Positions 1 to 6,174 of a stretch of 6,175 bases of DNA are shown here, piece by piece (position 1 is the first letter of the stretch; the number at the start of each line of letters is the position of its first letter). The position numbers and the translations under genes are program-made. Source of the stretch: an uncultured Ruminococcus sp. (GTDB lineage: Bacteria > Bacillota > Clostridia > Oscillospirales > Ruminococcaceae). The notes beneath the pieces are model-generated. The model had not been told where the DNA came from. It ran no database searches and was given only the letters and a program-made list of their open reading frames with translations. Location: positions 1 through 6,175 of the forward strand of contig USCU01000074.1 of the NCBI GenBank assembly GCA_900553335.1, written 5' to 3'.

Positions 1-3000
1 GCTTTCGAAGATTTCATTCTTTTTCTGTTGTAAAAAATTATAAAAACAAATACCGCAAGACACACAATGCTTATAATCACTCCGGGAATAAATCCCTCCG
101 GTGAATATTTAAGTTCTATCGTATGGCTTCCCTTTTTAAGCTCAACTCCAAGCATACTTCCCTTATGAGTCTTATTTCCATCAGAGTCAGTATAGGTGTT
201 GCTGCAAACCTCCACAGCTTCCTGCTTTTTGCCGTCAACATATACGCTCCAGCCCTTTTCGTAAGGGATAGACGTGTACATGATTCCGTCTATAGCTGAA
301 TCTATACTTCCCTTTATTTCAGTATCTCTTACGCTGTCAATATCAAGCGTTCCGTTTGATTTAAGCTTTTCGATTCCTGCGTCAAACACTTCACTGTCAA
401 GCCTGTAAACACAGCTCATAAATGAGCTTTTTGATACCAGCTTCGCTTTCGTTGTTCCTGTAATCGTAACCGTATCGCCGACATTTAAATACCCTATCTG
501 ACAAGCATAAGGCATTGTAGACTTCAAGGTAAGAGTCTGTGACTGGTTCTCGGGATTTGTCGAGGTTATCGTTATAGACTCAATCTCATTAAACTTAAAC
601 GCTCCGTAATACTGCCCTGCCTGCGTAACCGTATACTGAAGCGACAATGTTGAGTTCTGATTATTAGTTTGAGTACTGCCAACTAACGATACATCAGTAA
701 GCCTTACGCCGAAGCCGTCTATAATAAGTCCGGAGTTTAAAATATCATCAGTTATATCTATAGAGAATTGAATTGATTTTCCCTCTACAAATTCAAATCC
801 GTTTATTGTACGGCGGTTATCCTGATTATTCTTGCTGTAAAACTCAATATTAGCGCCGTCTGCCCAAAGTGACTTGTCATTCATATATTCAAAAGTAACC
901 TGAATCTTTTTGCCTGACGCATTTTTAAGCTTGTCTGGAGTTATTTCATAAACAGTTCCTGCCTTTACTCCGCCAACGTCACTATCACTGTCGTTAAGAG
1001 GCATAGCTTTGCTCAAAAGAGAAACTCCTTTATTTGCACTAAGCGGCTCAAAGGCGTGAAATCCCGTGTTGTTCTCTTTACTTGTAACCTCGCAGTTTAT
1101 ACAGCCATCTGTTGATGTCATTGGCGCATAGTAAAACAGAGGATCTTCACTTTCCGTCATCGCCTTAAACAGTTGATTCTGATAATAAAACGGTATCGTC
1201 GAAACAACATCCATATCGGCAATGTTATCGCTCGACATAAATCCCAGCGGAAGGTATGCCTGATTTTCATAAATCTTTACTCCGCCTTGGGTATCAACCA
1301 GCTTGTTATACTTAGTATCAAGAAGATCTCCGGTTTTTGCAATAGTATATTTTAAATTTAAAACTGCATTTGTAAACGGTGTTGTTGCCGCATAATAATA
1401 TCTGTTTCCTGCCTGAGAAGCCAAAATTCCCAAATTACGCATATACTGTGAGATTTCACAGTTTATCATAGAGGAAAACATAGATATTCCTCTATACTGA
1501 TAAAGCGCCGGATCATTTATGGTATAAGATTTTGACATCTCTAATCTGTAAAAATCATCATCTCCCGACTCGTATTTGTCTAAAAGCTTCTGAACATTTT
1601 CCCCATTTGAATAATATGTGGAATAAGAAGATGTTCCTACTGCTGTAGTTCCTGCCGTAACGTTTGCATTAAGTTCAAAAAGCATTGGGAAAATCATTAT
1701 AAACGCTATTGCCTTGGTATTTAAAAGCCTGAACGCAACAAGCACTAGGCATACCATATATCCAATGCCTAAGTACAGATTACTATTAAAGGCATCATTC
1801 TCCATTCCCGACAGCTTTGCAATCCACAAAAGCAATGCTAGAATTACCGCACCTCCGACAATCATTATCCAGTGCGACCGATCAAGCTGCGTAAACGCCC
1901 TGTAGCCTATCGCCAAAACCGCAAACACAAATAGGAAAGAAAATCTGAATGGGATCATATTAGTAAAATGGAAACCGTTCCATATATAATCCAACACATT
2001 ATAGTTACAGCTTAATATTAAAAATCCGATAATTACTATATATACTGCCTTTTCTCTTATAGAAATCTTGTTGCAAAGAATCATAACTCCGAGCATTATA
2101 AGCGCCAAAAGTCCGCTGTAAAGATTCGGAAGTCCTTCCTTGTGAGAAGGGGTGCCAAACGCCAAAGAGTTTGCTATTACGTTTGTAAAGGTATCATAAA
2201 ATTTAAATGTATCGGGGAATGTGGAGCTTGCCGAATAAGCGTGCTGCAAAGCGATATATGCCGGCAAAACCAAAACCGCCGTCATACCAAGTGCAATTAC
2301 AGTAAACAAAGCAATTTGACCAAATCTCTTTAAGAACATTTTGAAGCTCGGACGAAGAATAACGTTTACAGCAAAAAACATTATTGCAACAAATACGCAG
2401 ACAAAAAATCCAACATAGAAATTCGAGAAAAACGCAAGTGCCAATGCAATAACATATGTTTTATATCTTCCCTCTCTTACGAGAGCATATGTTCCCAAAA
2501 ACACAAGAGGCGCTAAAGCTACTGTATCGAGCCACATTACGTTCCAATAATATCCCATCATATACGCTGAAAGCGCATAAGGAATCGCAAACAAAACGAT
2601 AGAGAAATCATTTCTTTTAAACACACCGCGCAAAAACAGCGACATGAACATTCCGGCACAGCCTATCTTTATGCAAACGAAAAGCGCCAAAAACTCACGC
2701 AAATGTTCACTTGGGAGAAAAACCGTTAGAAAGTTCAGAGGACTTGCTGTATAATATGACATAGTCGCTAAAAAGTTGCTTCCCAATCCGCTTCTCAATG
2801 TATATAAAAGTGAGCCGCCGTTTTGAAGCTTATCCTGCATTTCCTGCAAAAACGGGAAATACTGATGCCAGCAGTCAACAACTAACATCTGATTATCGCC
2901 GTCCGAAGAAAATCCGACTATCCCCTGTGCCGCAAAAGCAAGCGCCATCATAACAAACGGAATTGCAAACGACAATACTATGAAGAAATAGTTGCCGGCG

Positions 3001-3116
3001 ATTCTTACTCCCTTTTTATTTAAAATATTCTTAGCAAATTTAGGCATTTTAAGATCTGACTCGCCATCATCGTGACGTTCAAAAAAGCCCTTGTTTTTCT
3101 TTTTAACGCTGTCCAA
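1..3116 (-). CDS. yfhO: YfhO-family multi-pass membrane protein, C-terminus cut by window edge
   Basis: YfhO-family proteins are large polytopic membrane proteins with a GT-C-like fold. Bacillus YfhO and Listeria GtlB are implicated in glycosylating lipoteichoic acid outside the membrane; that role is inferred here. The frame is open for 1,038 codons with no stop before the edge. Visible family marks, numbered from the chosen start, are a first helix (43-63), the segment D81..HQYFPF, RSGLG (108-112), YYTASPLN (121-128), MGYYWNVMWLD (187-197), SNFYVGFF (231-238) and NMIPFRFSFL (386-395). A long polar extracytoplasmic region follows (about 485-1005), then IPYEKGWSVYVDGK (950-963), a final helix (1011-1029) and a basic tail, so only a few residues are probably missing. 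The start is a TTG preceded by AAGGGCGATGA, which resembles the anti-16S consensus at suitable spacing. ATG 3047 (residue 24) and TTG 3149 are alternatives. The protein is longer than the roughly 850-900 residues usual for the family, apparently through an insertion near 718-815. No CsbB-like partner gene is in the window. Confidence 0.9.
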   Translation of the reverse strand, partial: MDSVKKKNKGFFERHDDGESDLKMPKFAKNILNKKGVRIAGNYFFIVLSFAIPFVMMALAFAAQGIVGFSSDGDNQMLVVDCWHQYFPFLQEMQDKLQNGGSLLYTLRSGLGSNFLATMSYYTASPLNFLTVFLPSEHLREFLALFVCIKIGCAGMFMSLFLRGVFKRNDFSIVLFAIPYALSAYMMGYYWNVMWLDTVALAPLVFLGTYALVREGRYKTYVIALALAFFSNFYVGFFVCVFVAIMFFAVNVILRPSFKMFLKRFGQIALFTVIALGMTAVLVLPAYIALQHAYSASSTFPDTFKFYDTFTNVIANSLAFGTPSHKEGLPNLYSGLLALIMLGVMILCNKISIREKAVYIVIIGFLILSCNYNVLDYIWNGFHFTNMIPFRFSFLFVFAVLAIGYRAFTQLDRSHWIMIVGGAVILALLLWIAKLSGMENDAFNSNLYLGIGYMVCLVLVAFRLLNTKAIAFIMIFPMLFELNANVTAGTTAVGTSSYSTYYSNGENVQKLLDKYESGDDDFYRLEMSKSYTINDPALYQYRGISMFSSMINCEISQYMRNLGILASQAGNRYYYAATTPFTNAVLNLKYTIAKTGDLLDTKYNKLVDTQGGVKIYENQAYLPLGFMSSDNIADMDVVSTIPFYYQNQLFKAMTESEDPLFYYAPMTSTDGCINCEVTSKENNTGFHAFEPLSANKGVSLLSKAMPLNDSDSDVGGVKAGTVYEITPDKLKNASGKKIQVTFEYMNDKSLWADGANIEFYSKNNQDNRRTINGFEFVEGKSIQFSIDITDDILNSGLIIDGFGVRLTDVSLVGSTQTNNQNSTLSLQYTVTQAGQYYGAFKFNEIESITITSTNPENQSQTLTLKSTMPYACQIGYLNVGDTVTITGTTKAKLVSKSSFMSCVYRLDSEVFDAGIEKLKSNGTLDIDSVRDTEIKGSIDSAIDGIMYTSIPYEKGWSVYVDGKKQEAVEVCSNTYTDSDGNKTHKGSMLGVELKKGSHTIELKYSPEGFIPGVIISIVCLAVFVFIIFYNRKRMKSSK

Positions 3117-3153
3117 AACTTCATCGCCCTTCGTGATTAATCTTTGCAAATAA

Positions 3154-3170
3154 ATCTCTAAACAAGAGAT
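3154..3170 (-). promoter_or_regulatory. Perfect stem-loop at the predicted 5' end of the yfhO transcript
   Basis: The arms ATCTCT and AGAGAT (6 bp, perfect) flank a 5-nt loop, and the left arm begins exactly at the predicted +1 (3170). In RNA this would be a 5'-terminal hairpin. Such hairpins are known to protect mRNAs from 5'-end-dependent decay. As DNA it could instead be an operator. The hairpin holds the AGAG upstream of TTG 3149, which argues against that codon as the start of yfhO. The assignment is inferred from position and symmetry only. Confidence 0.4.
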
Positions 3171-3176
3171 AAGACA

Positions 3177-3205
3177 AGTATATCACAAAGCTTGAAAAAA
3201 GTAAA
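3177..3205 (-). promoter_or_regulatory. Predicted sigma-A promoter of yfhO
   Basis: On the minus strand, a -35 TTTACT (3205-3200; four of six bases match TTGACA) and a -10 TATACT (3182-3177; five of six match TATAAT) are separated by exactly 17 bp. A TG one base before the -10 makes it an extended -10. The predicted transcript start is the A at 3170, which gives a leader of about 54 nt before the TTG at 3116. The promoter lies in the only gap between the two genes, so yfhO can be transcribed independently of the ATPase gene. Confidence 0.7.
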
Positions 3206-3308
3206 TGCTTTTGACCGTTCTTATTGGTATGAAATGTATTAAATAATCAGAAAATAAATATTTCCGACTTTATACTGAGAATATATTTTTAAGGTGATCA
3301 TCTCACGC

Positions 3309-5939
3309 TCATTTTATTTTGTCCACGGCTGCAAATATAAACGCAGGCGCACACGAAAAGATTATACATATTACAAGCTGAGTTGCGTTAAGAGAGAATG
3401 TGTTAAACACAACCGACAAGAATGGTACAGTTATGCACAAAATAAGCACCAAAAACGAGATAACTCCAGATATAATCAAAAATGGGTTGTTTAAAAACTT
3501 AACTTGAAAAACTGACTTTGTTTCCGATTTGCATTCAAATGAGTGTATTAGCTGTGACAGCACAAGAGTAAAAAGAGCTGCTGTTCTTGCAATATCAACG
3601 CTTCCGGAAAGCTTTAGAACTGATGTAAACGCACCGAGCGTACAAAGTCCGATAAATATTCCCCTGAATATGATCTTGCTTAAAAGTCCATCCGAGAAAA
3701 AGTTATTTTCATTTCTCGGCTTTTGTTTCATGACCTCATCTTCTGTAGGCTCAAGTCCCAGAGCGATCGCAGGTAAGCCGTCTGTTGCAAGATTTACTAA
3801 AAGTATTTGCGTAGGAAGCAAAACAGGCGGAAGTCCTATTAAAATTCCGAACAGCATCGTTACTACCTCTCCGATATTACAGGAAATAAGATATCTTACG
3901 AACTTTCTTATATTTGTGTATATACCTCTGCCCTCTTTAACTGCGTCTACTATTGTTTCAAAATTATCGTCAAGTAGTATCAGATCTGCGGCTTCTTTTG
4001 TTACGTCCGTTCCGTTTTCTCCCATAGCAATTCCTATCGTAGCTTCTTTTACAGCCGGAGCGTCATTAACTCCGTCACCTGTCATAGCAACATTTTCTCC
4101 TACGCTCTTAAGCGACTTTACTATTCTCAACTTATGCTCCGGCGTGACTCTTGCAAAAACAGTCTTGCTTTCAAGAACATCCATCAATTCATCATCACTC
4201 AGCTTATCAATCTCATCTCCCGTTATTGCTTCGCTCTCATACCTTAAGATCCCTGCCGACCTCGCAACCTCACAGGCTGTAAGCTTGTGATCACCCGTAA
4301 GCATCAAAACTCTTATTCCGCCACGCTTGCAAAGAGATACCGCCGACGGGATGTTTTCCCTTAAATTGTCAAGCATTCCGACTGTTCCCAGAAAAATAAT
4401 ATCCTTACCGAGAGCCTTTGAAAAAGCAAGCACTCTCATTCCTCTTTTAGCCATTTCTTCGCCCTTTGAAAGAATTTCCTTTTTCATCTGCATTGTAAGC
4501 GGAACTAGTTCATAACCGTCATAAACCTTTGTACAAAGCGCTAAAACCACTTCAATAGATCCTTTCGTAAAGGCAAACTGTCCTTCTTCATTTTCTGCAA
4601 AAACCGTCATCATTCTCGTCTTTGCGTCAAACGGTATTTCGTTTATACGCTTATAGTCTATCGTTTCCTTGTATATTCCTGCTTTCGCAGCCATTATCAA
4701 AAGAGCGGATTCTGCGCTGTCGCCGCTTGCATTCCAAACTCTTGCGCTCTTATCACGGTTTCGCTCCTTAGCGACTGCAGCTCTGGCTATAGACGCATTG
4801 TTACAAACAACAGCGCAGTCCAAAAGATATGCCAGGTCAGGCTTTTTTTCAAGTCTTACTTTCTTGCCGTCACTCGTTATTTCTCCTGACTGAGAATACC
4901 CCGTACCGGAAACCTTATATTCGTTTTTATAAGTAGAAATCTCCGTAACCGTCATTTTATTCTCGGTAAGCGTTCCCGTTTTATCTGTGCATATCACCGT
5001 TGCCGAACCAAGCGTTTCAACCGAATGGAGCTTATTTACTATCGCTCCTTTTTTCAGTATTCTCCTGACCGCAAGCGCCAAAGCAATAGTTACCGTTGCG
5101 GGAAGGCCCTCCGGTATCGCCGCAATGGCTACGGTAAGACCTGTCATAAGCATCGAAAAAGGATCTTCTCCTCTTATGATTCCGGCAGCAGCTACCAAAA
5201 CACACGCCGCCATACAAATAATAGCCAAGGTTTTTCCTAAGCTCTGAAGACGCTTTTGAAGGGGCGTTTTTTCCTCTTCAATATTTTCTATCATTCGGCT
5301 CAGCTTTCCGGTCTGAGTCTGCTTTCCTATCGAAACTGTTTTACATACAGCGTTTCCCCTTGTAACAATACACCCCATATATACCATGTACGGAAGATTT
5401 AGGCTGTCGGTATCAGGTTCGTTTTCATATTCTCTTTTAATGACTGACGAGGACTCTCCCGTCAGTATAGACTCATCGCAAAACAGGGAGTTTGCTGACA
5501 GCACTACCGCATCGGCAGGTACTTTATCTCCCTCCTCAATTTTAAATACATCGCCTTTGACAATATTTTCGGCATCTATTGTTTTTATAACTCCGTCCCT
5601 AAAAACACGGGCCTTCGGAGCTGTCATTTTGTTCAGCGCCGCTAAGGTCCTCTCAGTCCGAAATTCCTGAACGAACCCCAAAACCGCATTGAGCATTACT
5701 ATTATTATTATAGTAAGAGCGTCATACACCTCGCCCAGTACAATAGATATAAGCGTTGCACAAAGCAGCACAATCACCAAAAAATCCTTAAACTGATTCG
5801 AGAAAATTTTAAGCGCTGAGCTTTTTGATTTTGACGCAATCAGATTCTTGCCTTCCTTTTGTCTTACGTTTGCTTCCTCTTCGGATAAGCCTATGTAATC
5901 AGTATCAGTTGCAGCTTCCTTATTTAAAATTTCCAGCAT
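3309..5939 (-). CDS. Cation-transporting P-type ATPase, type II (Ca2+-ATPase, SERCA-like)
   Basis: This is an 876-residue ATP-driven pump of the P2A group, expected to export Ca2+ (possibly Mn2+) across the cytoplasmic membrane through a phospho-aspartate intermediate. All core elements are present in order: an N-terminal cation-ATPase segment (about 1-50), M1-M2 (about 52-93), the actuator loop TGES (160-163), M3-M4 with PEGLP (276-280), the phosphorylation motif DKTGTLT (319-325, Asp319), nucleotide-domain GDSAESALL (406-414) and KGS (459-461), TGD (548-550), TGDGVNDAP (620-628) and M5-M10 (about 681-872). Site-forming residues seen are Glu277 (M4), Asn688 and Glu691 (M5), and Asn716, Thr719 and Asp720 (M6). 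The M8 position aligned with SERCA Glu908 appears to be Gln796. ATG 5939 is chosen because GGAGG lies 8 nt upstream. An in-frame TTG at 6038 would add 33 residues but lies at the 3' foot of the terminator hairpin and lacks a good binding site. The length is normal for bacterial members. Exact metal specificity cannot be read from the sequence. Confidence 0.96.
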   Translation of the reverse strand: MLEILNKEAATDTDYIGLSEEEANVRQKEGKNLIASKSKSSALKIFSNQFKDFLVIVLLCATLISIVLGEVYDALTIIIIVMLNAVLGFVQEFRTERTLAALNKMTAPKARVFRDGVIKTIDAENIVKGDVFKIEEGDKVPADAVVLSANSLFCDESILTGESSSVIKREYENEPDTDSLNLPYMVYMGCIVTRGNAVCKTVSIGKQTQTGKLSRMIENIEEEKTPLQKRLQSLGKTLAIICMAACVLVAAAGIIRGEDPFSMLMTGLTVAIAAIPEGLPATVTIALALAVRRILKKGAIVNKLHSVETLGSATVICTDKTGTLTENKMTVTEISTYKNEYKVSGTGYSQSGEITSDGKKVRLEKKPDLAYLLDCAVVCNNASIARAAVAKERNRDKSARVWNASGDSAESALLIMAAKAGIYKETIDYKRINEIPFDAKTRMMTVFAENEEGQFAFTKGSIEVVLALCTKVYDGYELVPLTMQMKKEILSKGEEMAKRGMRVLAFSKALGKDIIFLGTVGMLDNLRENIPSAVSLCKRGGIRVLMLTGDHKLTACEVARSAGILRYESEAITGDEIDKLSDDELMDVLESKTVFARVTPEHKLRIVKSLKSVGENVAMTGDGVNDAPAVKEATIGIAMGENGTDVTKEAADLILLDDNFETIVDAVKEGRGIYTNIRKFVRYLISCNIGEVVTMLFGILIGLPPVLLPTQILLVNLATDGLPAIALGLEPTEDEVMKQKPRNENNFFSDGLLSKIIFRGIFIGLCTLGAFTSVLKLSGSVDIARTAALFTLVLSQLIHSFECKSETKSVFQVKFLNNPFLIISGVISFLVLILCITVPFLSVVFNTFSLNATQLVICIIFSCAPAFIFAAVDKIK

Positions 5940-5947
5940 TGTTTTGT

Positions 5948-5952
5948 CCTCC
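5948..5952 (-). promoter_or_regulatory. Shine-Dalgarno GGAGG that fixes the ATPase start
   Basis: GGAGG lies 8 nt before ATG 5939, close to ideal spacing for a Bacillota ribosome. It decides between this start and the upstream in-frame TTG at 6038. Its first G is also the last base of the adjoining 10-bp stem, so access to the site may depend on whether that stem is formed. Confidence 0.85.
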
Positions 5953-5984
5953 GAATAATCACTTTGTCCTTTAATGATTATTCG
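5952..5984 (-). promoter_or_regulatory. Stem-loop abutting the ATPase ribosome binding site
   Basis: The arms CGAATAATCA and TGATTATTCG form a perfect 10-bp inverted repeat around a 13-nt loop. The stem ends on the first G of the Shine-Dalgarno sequence. The loop carries AAAGGACAAAG, a near copy of the real site and its spacer (GGAGGACAAAAC); the two share GGACAAA. It could tune translation initiation, act as a 5' stabilising hairpin for a transcript started at the internal promoter, or be a DNA operator. The structure is clear, but the function is inferred. Confidence 0.5.
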
Positions 5985-5988
5985 CCGT

Positions 5989-6017
5989 TTTATACGGTTA
6001 TGACTTGTACGAGTAAT
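5989..6017 (-). promoter_or_regulatory. Possible second ATPase promoter downstream of the terminator
   Basis: A -10-like TATAAA (5994-5989) sits 17 bp from ATTACT (6017-6012), which differs by one base from the TTTACT -35 used by the other two predicted promoters. There is no extended -10 TG. The -10 lies inside a short dyad, CCGT-N5-ACGG (5997-5985), which could be a repressor site. A transcript from here would start near 5983-5982, exactly at the foot of the ribosome-site stem-loop, and would bypass the upstream terminator. The -35 is weak by consensus, so confidence is low. Confidence 0.3.
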
Positions 6018-6036
6018 AAAATGCTTTGTGAAGTGC

Positions 6037-6072
6037 AAAAATCCCCACCGAGAAATCTCAGCAGGGATTTTT
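6037..6072 (-). terminator. Intrinsic terminator within the ATPase leader
   Basis: On the minus strand a continuous 16-bp stem (6072-6057 with 6052-6037) closes on a 4-nt AUUU loop and ends in a five-U tract at 6041-6037. Three pairs are G-U wobbles (6060/6049, 6062/6047, 6063/6046). Read on the plus strand those become A-C mismatches, so the full stem is specific to minus-strand RNA, although a shorter 9-bp outer stem followed by seven Ts could also work on the plus strand. No gene lies between it and the predicted upstream promoter, so it would cut a leader of about 105 nt. It may instead end a transcript arriving from right of the window. Confidence 0.75.
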
Positions 6073-6077
6073 TTAAT

Positions 6078-6115
6078 AGATTTACCTTAAAAGGTGGTGT
6101 CATTTAGGTAAATCT
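6078..6115 (-). promoter_or_regulatory. Perfect 10-bp stem-loop upstream of the terminator
   Basis: The arms AGATTTACCT and AGGTAAATCT pair perfectly around an 18-nt loop. In the leader RNA this stem lies five nucleotides before the A-tract of the terminator. The loop contains CACCACC, of which CCACC can pair with GGUGG in the 3' arm of the terminator. That makes it a candidate regulatory or aptamer-like domain. I do not recognise it as a known riboswitch class. Confidence 0.5.
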
Positions 6116-6122
6116 TCCTCGT

Positions 6123-6141
6123 ATATCCCAAATTGGGATAT
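6123..6141. promoter_or_regulatory. Perfect 19-bp dyad at the predicted +1, operator or 5' hairpin
   Basis: The arms ATATCCCAA and TTGGGATAT are exact reverse complements around a single central base. The dyad starts four bases downstream of the -10 box and covers the predicted transcript start. That position suits a repressor operator that blocks the promoter. In RNA it would fold as a 7-bp 5'-terminal hairpin with a 5-nt loop. I cannot assign it to a known regulator family. Confidence 0.5.
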
Positions 6142-6145
6142 TTTT

Positions 6146-6174
6146 ATTATACCATAGTGATATAATAAAGTAAA
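6146..6174 (-). promoter_or_regulatory. Predicted strong promoter of the ATPase leader
   Basis: On the minus strand there is a perfect -10 TATAAT (6151-6146) with a TG one base upstream (extended -10), and a -35 TTTACT (6174-6169) at 17-bp spacing. The -35 hexamer, the spacing and the TG extension are the same as in the yfhO promoter. The predicted start is near 6139. The only downstream gene in the window on this strand is the ATPase, reached through the terminator-containing leader. Confidence 0.75.

Larger units (their letters stand above)
5940..6141 (-). promoter_or_regulatory. Structured 5' leader of the ATPase gene, candidate transcription attenuator
   Basis: About 200 nt separate the predicted upstream promoter from the ATPase ATG. 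In order, the leader holds a perfect dyad at +1, a 10-bp stem-loop with an 18-nt loop, a run of A residues leading into an intrinsic terminator oriented toward the gene, a possible internal promoter, and a stem-loop touching the Shine-Dalgarno sequence. A terminator between a promoter and its gene is the layout of a riboswitch, a protein-controlled attenuator or a leader-peptide attenuator. It could equally give a free small RNA of about 105 nt. I see none of the conserved yybP-ykoY (Mn2+) core, although that class often precedes P-type ATPases. The sensor, if any, is unknown. The regulatory role is inferred. Confidence 0.55.

Noticed and set aside
3020..3124. A 34-codon frame on the minus strand starting at ATG 3124 and overlapping the yfhO 5' end.
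   Set aside because: The possible AAGG is only 3 nt from the ATG, the frame is short, and it overlaps the coding frame of yfhO, so chance is the simplest explanation.
3206..3308. A terminator for the ATPase gene downstream of its stop.
   Set aside because: Only a weak 5-bp TGAGA/TCTCA repeat with a long loop and a 4-bp GTGA/TCAC stem are present, and neither is followed by a T tract on the minus strand.
3529..4290. A 253-codon open frame on the plus strand opposite the ATPase gene, and several shorter plus-strand frames (for example 4987-5247 and 5386-5670).
   Set aside because: They lie antisense to well-conserved ATPase codons, show low-complexity Ser, Thr and Ala-rich translations typical of reverse-strand shadows, and have no convincing ribosome binding sites.
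5940..6038. An N-terminal extension of the ATPase by 33 residues from TTG 6038.
   Set aside because: The extension overlaps the terminator tail and the ribosome-site hairpin, lacks a Shine-Dalgarno sequence and looks non-coding. ATG 5939 has GGAGG at 8 nt.
6034..6141. A yybP-ykoY Mn2+ riboswitch, an M-box or a T-box in the ATPase leader.
   Set aside because: The conserved yybP-ykoY core and the T-box AGGGUGGAACCGCG-type motif are not visible, and the pre-terminator RNA of about 105 nt is too short for an M-box or T-box.
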